Assembly: GCF_030692605.1 (NCBI RefSeq)
Contig: NZ_JAUYUD010000036.1
Coordinates: forward strand, 1 to 40,367
From: Lutibacter sp.
Lineage (GTDB): Bacteria > Bacteroidota > Bacteroidia > Flavobacteriales > Flavobacteriaceae
Direction: 5' to 3'
DNA length: 40,367 bases
A program made the position numbers and the translations under genes. Numbering within the stretch: the first letter of the stretch is position 1; each line of letters begins with the position of its first letter. The notes under the pieces were generated by a model. That model was not told the origin of the DNA and made no database searches. It worked only from the letters and a program-made list of their open reading frames with translations. This document shows positions 33,711-40,367 of the stretch, one piece after another.

Positions 33711-35870
33711 TTATTCAGTGATTTCTTTGTTTCTATAATCTACTTCTTCCCAAGTTTTTTCCAGTAATGCGTAAACTGCTATTCCATTCTTTTTTAATCG
33801 AATGAAATTGTGTTTTTTAAGTGCTTTTCCTAACTTATTAATGGTGCCATCAGTTATATTTATTTTTGCTTTTTCGGACAGTTTGGCGGCGATTTGAGAA
33901 GCATTGAGATAAATGTTTGCCTTTTCTCTTTCGCAGGGTTCAAACCAGGTTAACAACAATTCTTCTTCCGGGCTGTGCAGCTGGTACTGTTCATTGTTTT
34001 CGGTAATCGATTTAATTTCTTCCTGATCGAACCAATGTCTGAATCCGCTTTTGAAAAGAAACAACGCTTGTGAAAATGCCAGATTGATATCCACTTTGTG
34101 TTGGTATTGTATTCCTTCCAACTCGAAACAAAGGAATCTTCTGCTTCCGGTTGTGTCGTTTAAAAATTGTGCAGTATTTACGCTTCCGGCAAAAGATGCC
34201 CTGCGCGGCATAGTTTCGTTATTGTGTCCGTAGGCTTTTCGCATTCGGATTTGGGTTTTGGTGATGATTTCTTTGAGAGAGCCGATTTCGGAACGGTTTA
34301 GGTTTTCGAGTTCGTCTAAATTAATTAACATACATTCTGATAACTGCACCAAGGTATCCTTGTTGTTTGGGTTGATGGTTCCGGAAAACAGATACTCTTT
34401 CAATGGTTTTGGCACCAATTTCTCCACCCAGGTTGTTTTGCCCAATCCTTGTTTGCCACTAAATACAATTACCGTGTGGTTGATTACTTTTTCATCGAGC
34501 ACGCAACCCACCATTGCGACCAGCCATTTTTTAAAACATTGCTGCCAAAGGTCTTGTTTTGTGGTTGTGATTGTGTTTGCCAATTGCGTGATGTAATCTT
34601 CTTTTTCATCGTAAGAAGGCAAATTAAAAAAGTAATCCTCAAACGGATTAAAAAGCGGACAAAAGTCGGAATTAAGCAAGTTTCTTAATGAGGACAGGTT
34701 TGTTCTAATTCTTGCTTTTAGACATTCCCTAAGCATTGAATTTTCAATAAAATCGTTCATCACATTCCATTTTTTCTTTCCGAAATATTGAAACTCTAAT
34801 TTACCAGAAACAATGTTATGGCGAAATATATATTTGTTTGATAAAAACAGCTCCAAACGGTCAATTTGGGTTGGTTTTGGTTTGTCTTCGTCGTCTTCAT
34901 CGACTTCGGAGTTTGTCCGTTGTCCGTTATCTGTTGTCGGTTTTTTTGGATTATTTTGAGACACCCCGTCCTTCGGACACCCCTCCAACGAAGGGGAATT
35001 TTTCCCGAATTCTTGGATGTTTCCATAGGCACTATTCACCGCTTGCGTCACTTCTTTGTCTTCATAGCCAAAATCGGTTAAAATATAACCCAAGGCAGTT
35101 TCCAACGGCACGGATTTTCGGTTCATGTTACAAGCTAATTGATGCACAAAAACATTGCGACTACCACTCACATATTGCACTTTTTTTTCGGTAAATTTTA
35201 TGCAGTGGTGGTAAATTGTTTCAAAACCTTCATCCCCAGCCCTTTTCTGAGGGAGATTTGGGCCAACCACCCCTAACCCCTGCACAGGAGGAGAATTCGT
35301 GCCGTTTAAAGGCAAAACAGATTGCTGGGTTTCGCTCGCAAAGACGGAAGCTTCGGGATTGAAATACAAGTTTTCATCCGCAGCATAGAAACATAGCCGG
35401 GTTATGTCTTTCCCGGATTTGTCGATGGACAGATTTAGGAGTTTTTCATAATGTGCCTGGACCAAAAGAAACGTTTCTTTGTGATCGGTTTTTGGGGTGT
35501 CAATTTTGACCAAGATTTTTAAACCGTTTCCTGATGGGCTGATGAAACTGGCATAAGTGAACTCGGACTGATTGGCTAAATGACTTGCTTTTGTTAGGTC
35601 TTCTTTGCTTAATTTATCGATGTCTAAAATAATGGTTTTGGAATATTCGGCCAAGAATTCTATTTTTCTACCGCCAACAAACTTGCCGGAAGGTGTGAAT
35701 GCCAAGAGTGATTTTTTGGCTTTGTTGTACGCTTCTTCTTTTTTTTCGGCCAATGATTTACGCAGATAAACAATGGCGTGTTTGTATTTTCCGGTGCGTA
35801 TTTCTTCCAAAATTACCGGAATTGATTTGTGTTCAACGACTTCGTTGAAGTTTTTGAAGACTGTTACCAT
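33711..35870 (-). CDS. BT4734-like primase / VapE-like ATPase
   Basis: 719 aa. The N-terminal half (~1-185) is a BT4734/BF3469-type primase-like domain: AIVYLRKSLAEKK, then KTIILDIDKLSKEDL (acidic metal site ~81-95) and ISPSGNGLKILVKID (~110-124). The C-terminal half (~340-640) is a VapE/virulence E-type P-loop ATPase: VFSGKQGLGKTTWVEKL (Walker A, ~466-482), LINLDELENL (Walker B, ~508-517) and FAGSVNTAQFLND. It probably initiates island DNA replication after excision. The linker between the domains (~185-310) is Pro/Gly/Asn-rich and is encoded by palindromic repeats inserted in frame at 34962-35004 and 35232-35300. The small HTH gene lies 130 bases upstream. Confidence 0.9.
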   Translation of the reverse strand: MVTVFKNFNEVVEHKSIPVILEEIRTGKYKHAIVYLRKSLAEKKEEAYNKAKKSLLAFTPSGKFVGGRKIEFLAEYSKTIILDIDKLSKEDLTKASHLANQSEFTYASFISPSGNGLKILVKIDTPKTDHKETFLLVQAHYEKLLNLSIDKSGKDITRLCFYAADENLYFNPEASVFASETQQSVLPLNGTNSPPVQGLGVVGPNLPQKRAGDEGFETIYHHCIKFTEKKVQYVSGSRNVFVHQLACNMNRKSVPLETALGYILTDFGYEDKEVTQAVNSAYGNIQEFGKNSPSLEGCPKDGVSQNNPKKPTTDNGQRTNSEVDEDDEDKPKPTQIDRLELFLSNKYIFRHNIVSGKLEFQYFGKKKWNVMNDFIENSMLRECLKARIRTNLSSLRNLLNSDFCPLFNPFEDYFFNLPSYDEKEDYITQLANTITTTKQDLWQQCFKKWLVAMVGCVLDEKVINHTVIVFSGKQGLGKTTWVEKLVPKPLKEYLFSGTINPNNKDTLVQLSECMLINLDELENLNRSEIGSLKEIITKTQIRMRKAYGHNNETMPRRASFAGSVNTAQFLNDTTGSRRFLCFELEGIQYQHKVDINLAFSQALFLFKSGFRHWFDQEEIKSITENNEQYQLHSPEEELLLTWFEPCEREKANIYLNASQIAAKLSEKAKINITDGTINKLGKALKKHNFIRLKKNGIAVYALLEKTWEEVDYRNKEITE
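34962..35004. repeat. Palindromic repeat copy (a) inside the primase gene
   Basis: Two adjacent hairpins: GTCC-TTC-GGAC (34968-34978) and CCCCT (34980-34984) / AGGGG (34992-34996), followed by AATTTTT. It matches copy (c) at 35910-35950 and is read in frame as a linker. A neighbouring GTCCGTTGTCCGTTATCTG repeat lies at about 34916-34940. Confidence 0.6.
35232..35300. repeat. Palindromic repeat copy (b) inside the primase gene
   Basis: Degenerate copy with CCC-TTTTCTGA-GGG and CACCCCTAACCCCTGC followed by AGGAGGAGAATT. In frame, it encodes part of a Pro/Gly-rich linker (SPPVQGLGVVGPNL). Confidence 0.5.
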
Positions 35871-35909
35871 AAGAATTGTTTAAAGTTTAAGGTTTAAAGT
35901 TGTTTTGAC

Positions 35910-35950
35910 TACCCTGCCCGATGGGCTCCCCTCTAAAGGAGGGGAATTTG
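35910..35950. repeat. Palindromic repeat copy (c), upstream of the primase gene
   Basis: GCCC-GAT-GGGC (35916-35926) then CCCCTC-TAAAG-GAGGGG (35928-35944), followed by AATTTG. It sits in the 130-base gap between the HTH gene and the primase gene. Confidence 0.65.
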
Positions 35951-36000
35951 ACTTGTATATACAATCTCAAGCCTTGCAGGTTGTGTTGCAGCTGTTCAAC

Positions 36001-36282
36001 CTATCGGCCTTTGAAGGCTTTGTTGTAATGCTCTTGCATCAACTTTTCAACATCAGATAATTTGTAGTAGATTTTGCTACCCACTTGGCTAAAGGAAATT
36101 TTGCCTTCGTCTCTCCAGGTTTGGGCAGTGCGTTTTGAGATTTTTAATAGGGTTAAGAATTCCAAGTTGTCCAAATAGGTTTCTTTTTTTGGGTCGGACT
36201 TGAAACTGATTTGGTTTTGAATTGTGTCTAATTTGCTCATTAGATCTGAAAATTGGTCTTTTGTGAAGATAATTGCATCCAT
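36001..36282 (-). CDS. Small helix-turn-helix (excisionase-like) protein
   Basis: 93 aa from ATG 36282 (MDAIIFTKDQFSDL); an upstream TTG at 36312 is less likely. An N-terminal coiled segment (LMSKLDTIQNQI) leads to a MerR/excisionase-type HTH at ~42-85: FLTLLKISKRTAQTWRDEGK, ISFSQVGSKIYYKLSDVEKL. These proteins bind DNA bends and act as recombination directionality factors or element regulators. It lies directly before the primase gene in the island's core, next to the recombinase module, which supports an excision or copy-control role. Confidence 0.88.
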   Translation of the reverse strand: MDAIIFTKDQFSDLMSKLDTIQNQISFKSDPKKETYLDNLEFLTLLKISKRTAQTWRDEGKISFSQVGSKIYYKLSDVEKLMQEHYNKAFKGR

Positions 36283-36426
36283 TTTTAACTGTTTTAAATT
36301 GTTATGGTGCAAATGGAAGAATTAAAAAAAAGTCGCTTAGGTATTATCTGGTCTTATGAGACTAAATAGTTTATTGGACCTTATTGGTATTGAATAGTTG
36401 AAATGTTGATTTTATAAAAAATGATA

Positions 36427-37314
36427 CTATATCCTAATTTTGGTGTCATTATTAGGGTCTTTATCATTCCTTGTCGGAGATAAATAAGTGCGAATTGTGT
36501 TCGGAGAAAGTTCGTTTCCGAGCTCGTCTAAATGGTTGTCGCAAATGAATTTCGTGATGTCTTTTATGGAATGACTGATATACGTTTTCCCGTTTGATTT
36601 TGAGGTATTCATCATCTGCTTGTAAACATCCGTTAAAATATTAATTGGACCATTGATGCGAATTTTGAAAGTTGACGCTTTTTCCAATAGTACGTTTTCT
36701 ACATTTTCTTGCTGCTCTTTATCGTAGTCAGAACGCATTTTACGCAGTGTTTGTAAATGCTCAATTTGATGGTTGCATTGTTCGTCGTAAGCCTGTAAAG
36801 TTGAATTTATAGAAAATTTATCTGCTTGTTTATATGCAAAAGCTTCTTGGGTTAAATAAATTAGTTTTTCACTGAAGTTTGTTAATGTTTCAATGTGAAT
36901 TTTAACTTCAAAATATGAAAAATAGCGATCATCAGAAATGGCATTGATTAACCTTTTTGGGGTTTTGATTTTAAGGACTTTTACGGGCGAAGATTGCACT
37001 TCCTTTCGTTTGTGTTCAATTAGATTCATAAGTTTGGTAAAACGACACAAAACCTTTCTTAAAATGAATTCATCTTGATTATTGGCCAGTAACTTTTCAA
37101 ATTTGTTTAACCATACGATGGTATTTTTAACCTGCCCGGATTGATAGTCTATAAAAGCCGGAAAGTCTGACTGTCGAAGTGTAAGGGTTTTTTCAATTAA
37201 AGCGTTGCAATAATTCTGAAGAGTTACTTTATCATCAATAATAATATCAAATACAGGATTTTTGGCCAGCGCCGCAGACACTGCCAATAATTCTACAAAC
37301 GGAGCCGTTTGCAT
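36427..37314 (-). CDS. Island-encoded hypothetical protein, RteC-like setting
   Basis: 295 aa from ATG 37314 (MQTAPFVELLAVSAA); an upstream TTG (37335) is not needed. Helix-rich with no recognised domain. The C-terminal 60 residues (HSIKDITKFICDNHLDEL ... LSPNTIRTYLSPTRND) look like a winged helix with a possible DNA-recognition helix, as in regulators of Bacteroidota mobile elements such as RteC. It lies between the HTH gene and the recombinase, which suggests transfer or excision control. Not a firm assignment. Confidence 0.65.
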   Translation of the reverse strand: MQTAPFVELLAVSAALAKNPVFDIIIDDKVTLQNYCNALIEKTLTLRQSDFPAFIDYQSGQVKNTIVWLNKFEKLLANNQDEFILRKVLCRFTKLMNLIEHKRKEVQSSPVKVLKIKTPKRLINAISDDRYFSYFEVKIHIETLTNFSEKLIYLTQEAFAYKQADKFSINSTLQAYDEQCNHQIEHLQTLRKMRSDYDKEQQENVENVLLEKASTFKIRINGPINILTDVYKQMMNTSKSNGKTYISHSIKDITKFICDNHLDELGNELSPNTIRTYLSPTRNDKDPNNDTKIRI

Positions 37315-37505
37315 ATTTTGATGCTTTGAATTCAAATTGTAATATGTTATTTATGCGTTTCATCGTAACTTTAAAGGAAATTAATAGGATACTATTATAA
37401 TCAACTTGGGACGAATCATAGTGTTTTCGACTATAAATCGTTTCTTAATCGTTTTAAATGCTTTGGAATTTACTAATCTTCTTCAACGTAAATGTAGATA
37501 TAAAT

Positions 37506-37529
37506 AAAAAGCCTTGTTAAAGGGTTTTT
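37506..37529 (-). terminator. Weak terminator after the island recombinase gene
   Basis: AAAAAGCC (37506-37513) / GGGTTTTT (37522-37529) with one mismatch, ending in T on either strand. It lies about 80 bases beyond the recombinase stop. The rest of the 292-base gap (37315-37606) shows no gene. Confidence 0.45.
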
Positions 37530-37606
37530 GTTTAAGTTATTAACAATTTAACAGGTTTGTGATTGTTGCTCGATTTTATACGGCTTAGTGTCAAATTAAG
37601 TTTGAA

Positions 37607-38824
37607 TTAATAAATAAAATTATCAACTGCTTTGTCCAGTTCTTCACTGATGATTTTGGCATAAATTTGCGTTGTTCCGATGTCTCGATGATCCATCAAC
37701 TTTGAAACGTGCTCAATTCTCATTCCATTATTTAAGGCATTGGTGGCAAAAGTATGGCGGCTTAAATGAAATGACAGTCCGAAAGGAAGTTTCAATTTTT
37801 CTCCCATCTTTTTTAAATGGAAATTAGAGAGCTTGTTATATTTTGCCGACAAGAAATAACGCATCGCTTCGTTTTTTTCATAACCTTCTTTGTCTACAAT
37901 AATGGGGAAAATATAGTCATCGTGTTTGGCATCTTTTTGATGATATTTTTCCAAGATATCTATAGCCACTTTTCCAATTTTGAACTGGTGTACTCTTCCG
38001 GTCTTCCGAATGAGTTTGTTGATTTTGCTTTCAGCTTGATTGTAGTTGGCATATTGCATTTCAATAACATCACCGAAACGCAATCCGCCAGCGTAAATGG
38101 AAAACAAGAATAAATCCCTCCACAATACCGCTTTTTTGCCTTCAATCAACTTTAAATTAGTTAAATCGTCAATTTGCTGTTTGTTTAAAAACAAACGTTT
38201 GGTGGAGCTAAATTTAAGCGTCAACTTACTGAAAGGAAACATTGTTTCCGGGATTACATCTTCTTTAATGGCATCCCTGAACACGGTTCCCAGCACAATT
38301 ATGGAAAGTCGTTGGGTTGTGGCACCGTTTTTTAAAGTATCTCCCAAATAGAATTTATAGTTGTTTAGCAGCGCTACCGTGATTTCATCAAAATACACAT
38401 CCTTTGTGCCAAGATAGTTTTCGAACTTTTTGACCTGTGTTGAATAGGCCTTGTAAGTTGAATAGGACAAGGTGCTTTTGATTTTCTCTAATCGTTTGTA
38501 GGCATAATCGAAAAAGTTTGGGACTTCTTTACCCTTTATGGCTTCTTTTAGTTTTTTGACAGATACGGTTTTTATCTTTCTTTCCATATCGGCAACCTGT
38601 GCTTCAGCATCGGCAATTTTTTGAGATAATGAAGCATTCATCCTTGCACTGTTAGGATGGTTCTTTTTTACTTTCTGTTTTCCTTCATCCCATTCGCTCT
38701 CTTTGAGTTTTACTCCAGCCGTGATAAATTTCGTTTTTCTGTCTTTTATAATTCGGATATAAAGCGGGCAGTGTCCAGTTTGATCTAATTGATGTTTACG
38801 CAAGATTAGTTTGATAGATGCCAT
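37607..38824 (-). CDS. int: Tyrosine recombinase / island integrase
   Basis: 405 aa, typical of Bacteroidota mobile elements. Arm-DNA-binding domain at ~5-90 (TGHCPLYIRIIKDRKTKFI), SAM-like core-binding domain at ~105-200, and catalytic domain at ~215-395. Catalytic residues: AGGLRFGD (Arg I), LSRHTFATNA (His-x-x-Arg), LMDHRDIGTTQIYAKI (His and the nucleophilic Tyr). It excises and inserts the island. It is at the right end and followed at once, on the outer side, by GTACAAC repeats that recur at the left end. The ATG at 38824 is clear. Confidence 0.95.
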   Translation of the reverse strand: MASIKLILRKHQLDQTGHCPLYIRIIKDRKTKFITAGVKLKESEWDEGKQKVKKNHPNSARMNASLSQKIADAEAQVADMERKIKTVSVKKLKEAIKGKEVPNFFDYAYKRLEKIKSTLSYSTYKAYSTQVKKFENYLGTKDVYFDEITVALLNNYKFYLGDTLKNGATTQRLSIIVLGTVFRDAIKEDVIPETMFPFSKLTLKFSSTKRLFLNKQQIDDLTNLKLIEGKKAVLWRDLFLFSIYAGGLRFGDVIEMQYANYNQAESKINKLIRKTGRVHQFKIGKVAIDILEKYHQKDAKHDDYIFPIIVDKEGYEKNEAMRYFLSAKYNKLSNFHLKKMGEKLKLPFGLSFHLSRHTFATNALNNGMRIEHVSKLMDHRDIGTTQIYAKIISEELDKAVDNFIY

Positions 38825-38844
38825 AAGATTTGAAATTTAGAAAT

Positions 38845-38947
38845 GTTGTACTATATTTGCAAAGCGGTGCTGGAGAGTGAATGTTCAGTAAAACAGGGGT
38901 TTTCAATCGGGTGCAACGTGATACGAAGGTACAACAATAGGTACAAC
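38845..38947. other. Candidate right attachment / arm sites
   Basis: GTTGTAC at 38845-38851 (inverted), then GTACAAC at 38929-38935 and 38941-38947. The doublet matches that at 3271-3288. A GTGCAAC near 38911 may be a further degenerate copy. Position beside the integrase start is usual for an attachment region. The rest of the 341-base gap to 39166 holds the paired hairpins described separately. Confidence 0.42.
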
Positions 38948-39075
38948 TAAACAAGGATTTGACTGCTTTTTATTGCGTTATATTTAGCTTTCAAAAATTA
39001 GAAAGTCAATAAATACGGTACTTTAGGCGCAAAAAAGGGGATTCAGGAAAAAATTGGAGATAACTTGTATATACC

Positions 39076-39132
39076 AGCCATAAAATGGCTGCAATCCACC
39101 CAAATGTGGTTGGCTTTGTGCCATAAAATGGC
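39076..39132. repeat. Twin GCCAT-ATGGC palindromes
   Basis: AGCCAT-AAA-ATGGCT at 39076-39090 and GCCAT-AAA-ATGGC at 39120-39132, 30 bases apart, between the two recombinase genes. They may be recombination or regulator sites of the second recombinase. Confidence 0.55.
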
Positions 39133-39165
39133 TTCTTTAATCTATTGCTAATATAATCTTTTTTA

Positions 39166-40209
39166 TTACAAATCATCAAACGGACTTTTTATTTGCTGCA
39201 AACTTTTGGTGCTTACGTGCGTGTATATTTCAGTTGTTTTACTGCTGCTGTGTCCCAGCAATTCTTGTATATATCTTAAGTCTGTTCCGTTTTCTAATAA
39301 ATGGGTGGCATAACTATGCCGTAACCAATGCAAACTTACAGGTTTGTTTATTTTTGTTTTTGTCAATGCTTGTTTAAGAACGTTTGATAAACTTCGCTCA
39401 TCATATTTTACATTTTCTGCTTGTCCTTCAAACAGCCATGTTTTTGGTTTATATGCAGTATAATAATCTCTAAGCATCACCAATATTTTTGATGATAAAG
39501 GAGCGATTCTGTCTTTTTTTCCTTTGGCTTGCCTGATTATTACAATCCCTCTTTTTGAATCTATGTCATTGGGTTTAAGATTTAACAACTCACTTCGCCT
39601 TAAACCACAACTATACATTAGTGAAAGCATCGTTTTATGCTTTATATTGCTGTGTGCATTCAATAACATTTTAATCTCTTCCTTGCTCAACACATTAGGT
39701 AATATTTTTTCACGTTTGGGACGGTGTATTTTATCAACTTCAATTAAGGTATTTTGTATTGTTTTAAAATACAACTTTAACGCATTTACGATTTGATTTT
39801 GATATGATGCTGATAAGTTGTTCTTCAAAATAAATTCGTTGTTGTAAACAATCACATCTTCATTGGTAATTTCGGCAACAAGTTTCTCACGATAGAAAAT
39901 CAAAAATGATTTCAATGCTTCACTATATGTCTTAAGAGTACTCTCGCTATATCGCTTGGAGCGAAGCCATTGTTTAAATTTTTCGATTTGTTCTATTCCT
40001 TCTGCCGAAGGAATAGTAGGTGATATTGGTGTAATCTTAAACCTTATCCTGTTTTCTTCCGTATCTGGTAAATGCCAAGCACTTTTTTGTTGACTCCATC
40101 TAGCGCCATCAATTTGTTTTATCCGAGCAATCCACTCGGCATTTTTCTCAAAATATACAGCAATTCTGCTTTCGCTTCGGTGTGTTATAATTTTCGCTTC
40201 CCAATTCAT
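39166..40209 (-). CDS. XerC/D- or integron-like tyrosine recombinase
   Basis: 347 aa. An extra N-terminal domain (~1-60, MNWEAKIITHRSESRIAVYF ... RWSQQKSAWHLP) precedes a SAM-like domain (~65-150) and the catalytic domain: CGLRRSELL (Arg I), SLHWLRHSYATHL (His-x-x-Arg) and LGHSSSKTTEIYTHVS (His, Tyr). Compact, without the arm-binding domain of the island integrase. This group is widespread in Bacteroidota, often in several copies, and is close to Xer and integron integrases. It lies outside the predicted right island end and may serve the cassette-like hairpins in the left flank, though no direct link is visible. Confidence 0.92.
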   Translation of the reverse strand: MNWEAKIITHRSESRIAVYFEKNAEWIARIKQIDGARWSQQKSAWHLPDTEENRIRFKITPISPTIPSAEGIEQIEKFKQWLRSKRYSESTLKTYSEALKSFLIFYREKLVAEITNEDVIVYNNEFILKNNLSASYQNQIVNALKLYFKTIQNTLIEVDKIHRPKREKILPNVLSKEEIKMLLNAHSNIKHKTMLSLMYSCGLRRSELLNLKPNDIDSKRGIVIIRQAKGKKDRIAPLSSKILVMLRDYYTAYKPKTWLFEGQAENVKYDERSLSNVLKQALTKTKINKPVSLHWLRHSYATHLLENGTDLRYIQELLGHSSSKTTEIYTHVSTKSLQQIKSPFDDL

Positions 40210-40265
40210 ATTCAGTACTTTTATTGTACTATTAACCTAGCGGTAATATATTCATAAAAAAGTTG

Positions 40266-40273
40266 TATATTTG
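40266..40273 (+). promoter_or_regulatory. -7 promoter box before the right-edge gene
   Basis: TATATTTG, ending only 4 bases before the ATG at 40278, so the transcript would be leaderless or nearly so. No TTG at the usual spacing. Confidence 0.4.
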
Positions 40274-40277
40274 TCCT

Positions 40278-40367
40278 ATGGAAAAAGAAGATTTTAGGAC
40301 AGTTGATGATACGATTAGAAGTTCGTATCGAAAAAAGGCAATTGCCTTAATAAAGAAAGGCGTAAAA
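40278..40367 (+). CDS. N-terminal fragment, transposase-like HTH protein (cut by window)
   Basis: The first 30 residues (MEKEDFRTVDDTIRSSYRKK, then AIALIKKGVK) are open to the window end. The pattern resembles the start of IS630-type transposases, where a helix-turn-helix follows, but the fragment is too short to decide. An inverted repeat TGTCCTA (40272-40278) / TAGGACA (40295-40301) spans the start. Confidence 0.45.
   Translation, partial: MEKEDFRTVDDTIRSSYRKKAIALIKKGVK

Noticed and set aside
34796-35194. Several alternative frames over the primase linker
   Set aside because: They arise from the GC-richer palindromic inserts; the 719-aa frame is continuous through both conserved domains.
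35951-39074. Shared 12-mer ACTTGTATATAC at 35951 and 39063 as attachment site
   Set aside because: Shared 12-mers are expected many times by chance in 40 kb of AT-rich sequence, and no longer match surrounds it.

Overview
The window is AT-rich and reads as a Bacteroidota chromosome, most likely Flavobacterium or a close relative. The support is Bacteroidota-type promoters (TAnnTTTG, often with an upstream TTG), A-rich start contexts without strong Shine-Dalgarno motifs, a type IX secretion (T9SS) C-terminal domain, and mobile-element proteins of Bacteroidota type (arm-binding tyrosine recombinase, BT4734-like primase joined to a VapE-like ATPase). No rRNA, tRNA or CRISPR array is visible.

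Layout. (1) 1-3.23 kb: cassette-like flank. Imperfect hairpins resembling integron attC sites bound a TetR-controlled unit (TetR, AhpD-like protein, uracil-DNA-glycosylase-like protein, membrane protein) and a lone YopX-family gene. (2) 3.27-38.95 kb: probable integrated island. Paired GTACAAC repeats lie at both ends, and a tyrosine recombinase (37607-38824) is at the right end. Left cargo is an SNase-like nuclease and a plus-strand set (267-aa unknown, DUF5675, two small membrane proteins). A 1.2-kb structured gene-free stretch follows, then a T9SS-exported FG-GAP/thrombospondin-3 protein with a partner lipoprotein.

(3) 11.0-23.2 kb: composite type I restriction-modification locus on the minus strand. 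In transcription order it holds a half-size HsdS-like protein, a 73-aa protein, HsdM, a metallophosphoesterase, an AbiE-like wHTH/nucleotidyltransferase pair, full HsdS, DUF3800, a 178-aa possible nuclease, HsdR and a SprT/YgjP-like metalloprotease. (4) 23.4-33.4 kb: WYL regulator, a ~1000-aa protein and a 1964-aa DEAD/DEAH helicase with a DUF1998-like end. Size, order and domains fit a Druantia type III-like defence system (DruH/DruE), here with a WYL regulator in front. (5) 33.7-38.8 kb: island maintenance genes (primase/VapE, small HTH, unknown 295-aa protein, integrase). (6) 39.1-40.37 kb: a second XerC/D- or integron-like recombinase and the start of a plus-strand gene.

The island combines at least two anti-phage systems, a toxin-antitoxin-like pair and surface-protein cargo. 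The least explained parts are the 267-aa/DUF5675/small-membrane-protein set, the DUF3800 + 178-aa pair, the half-S + 73-aa pair, the cassette-like hairpins and several precise operator-like palindromes.
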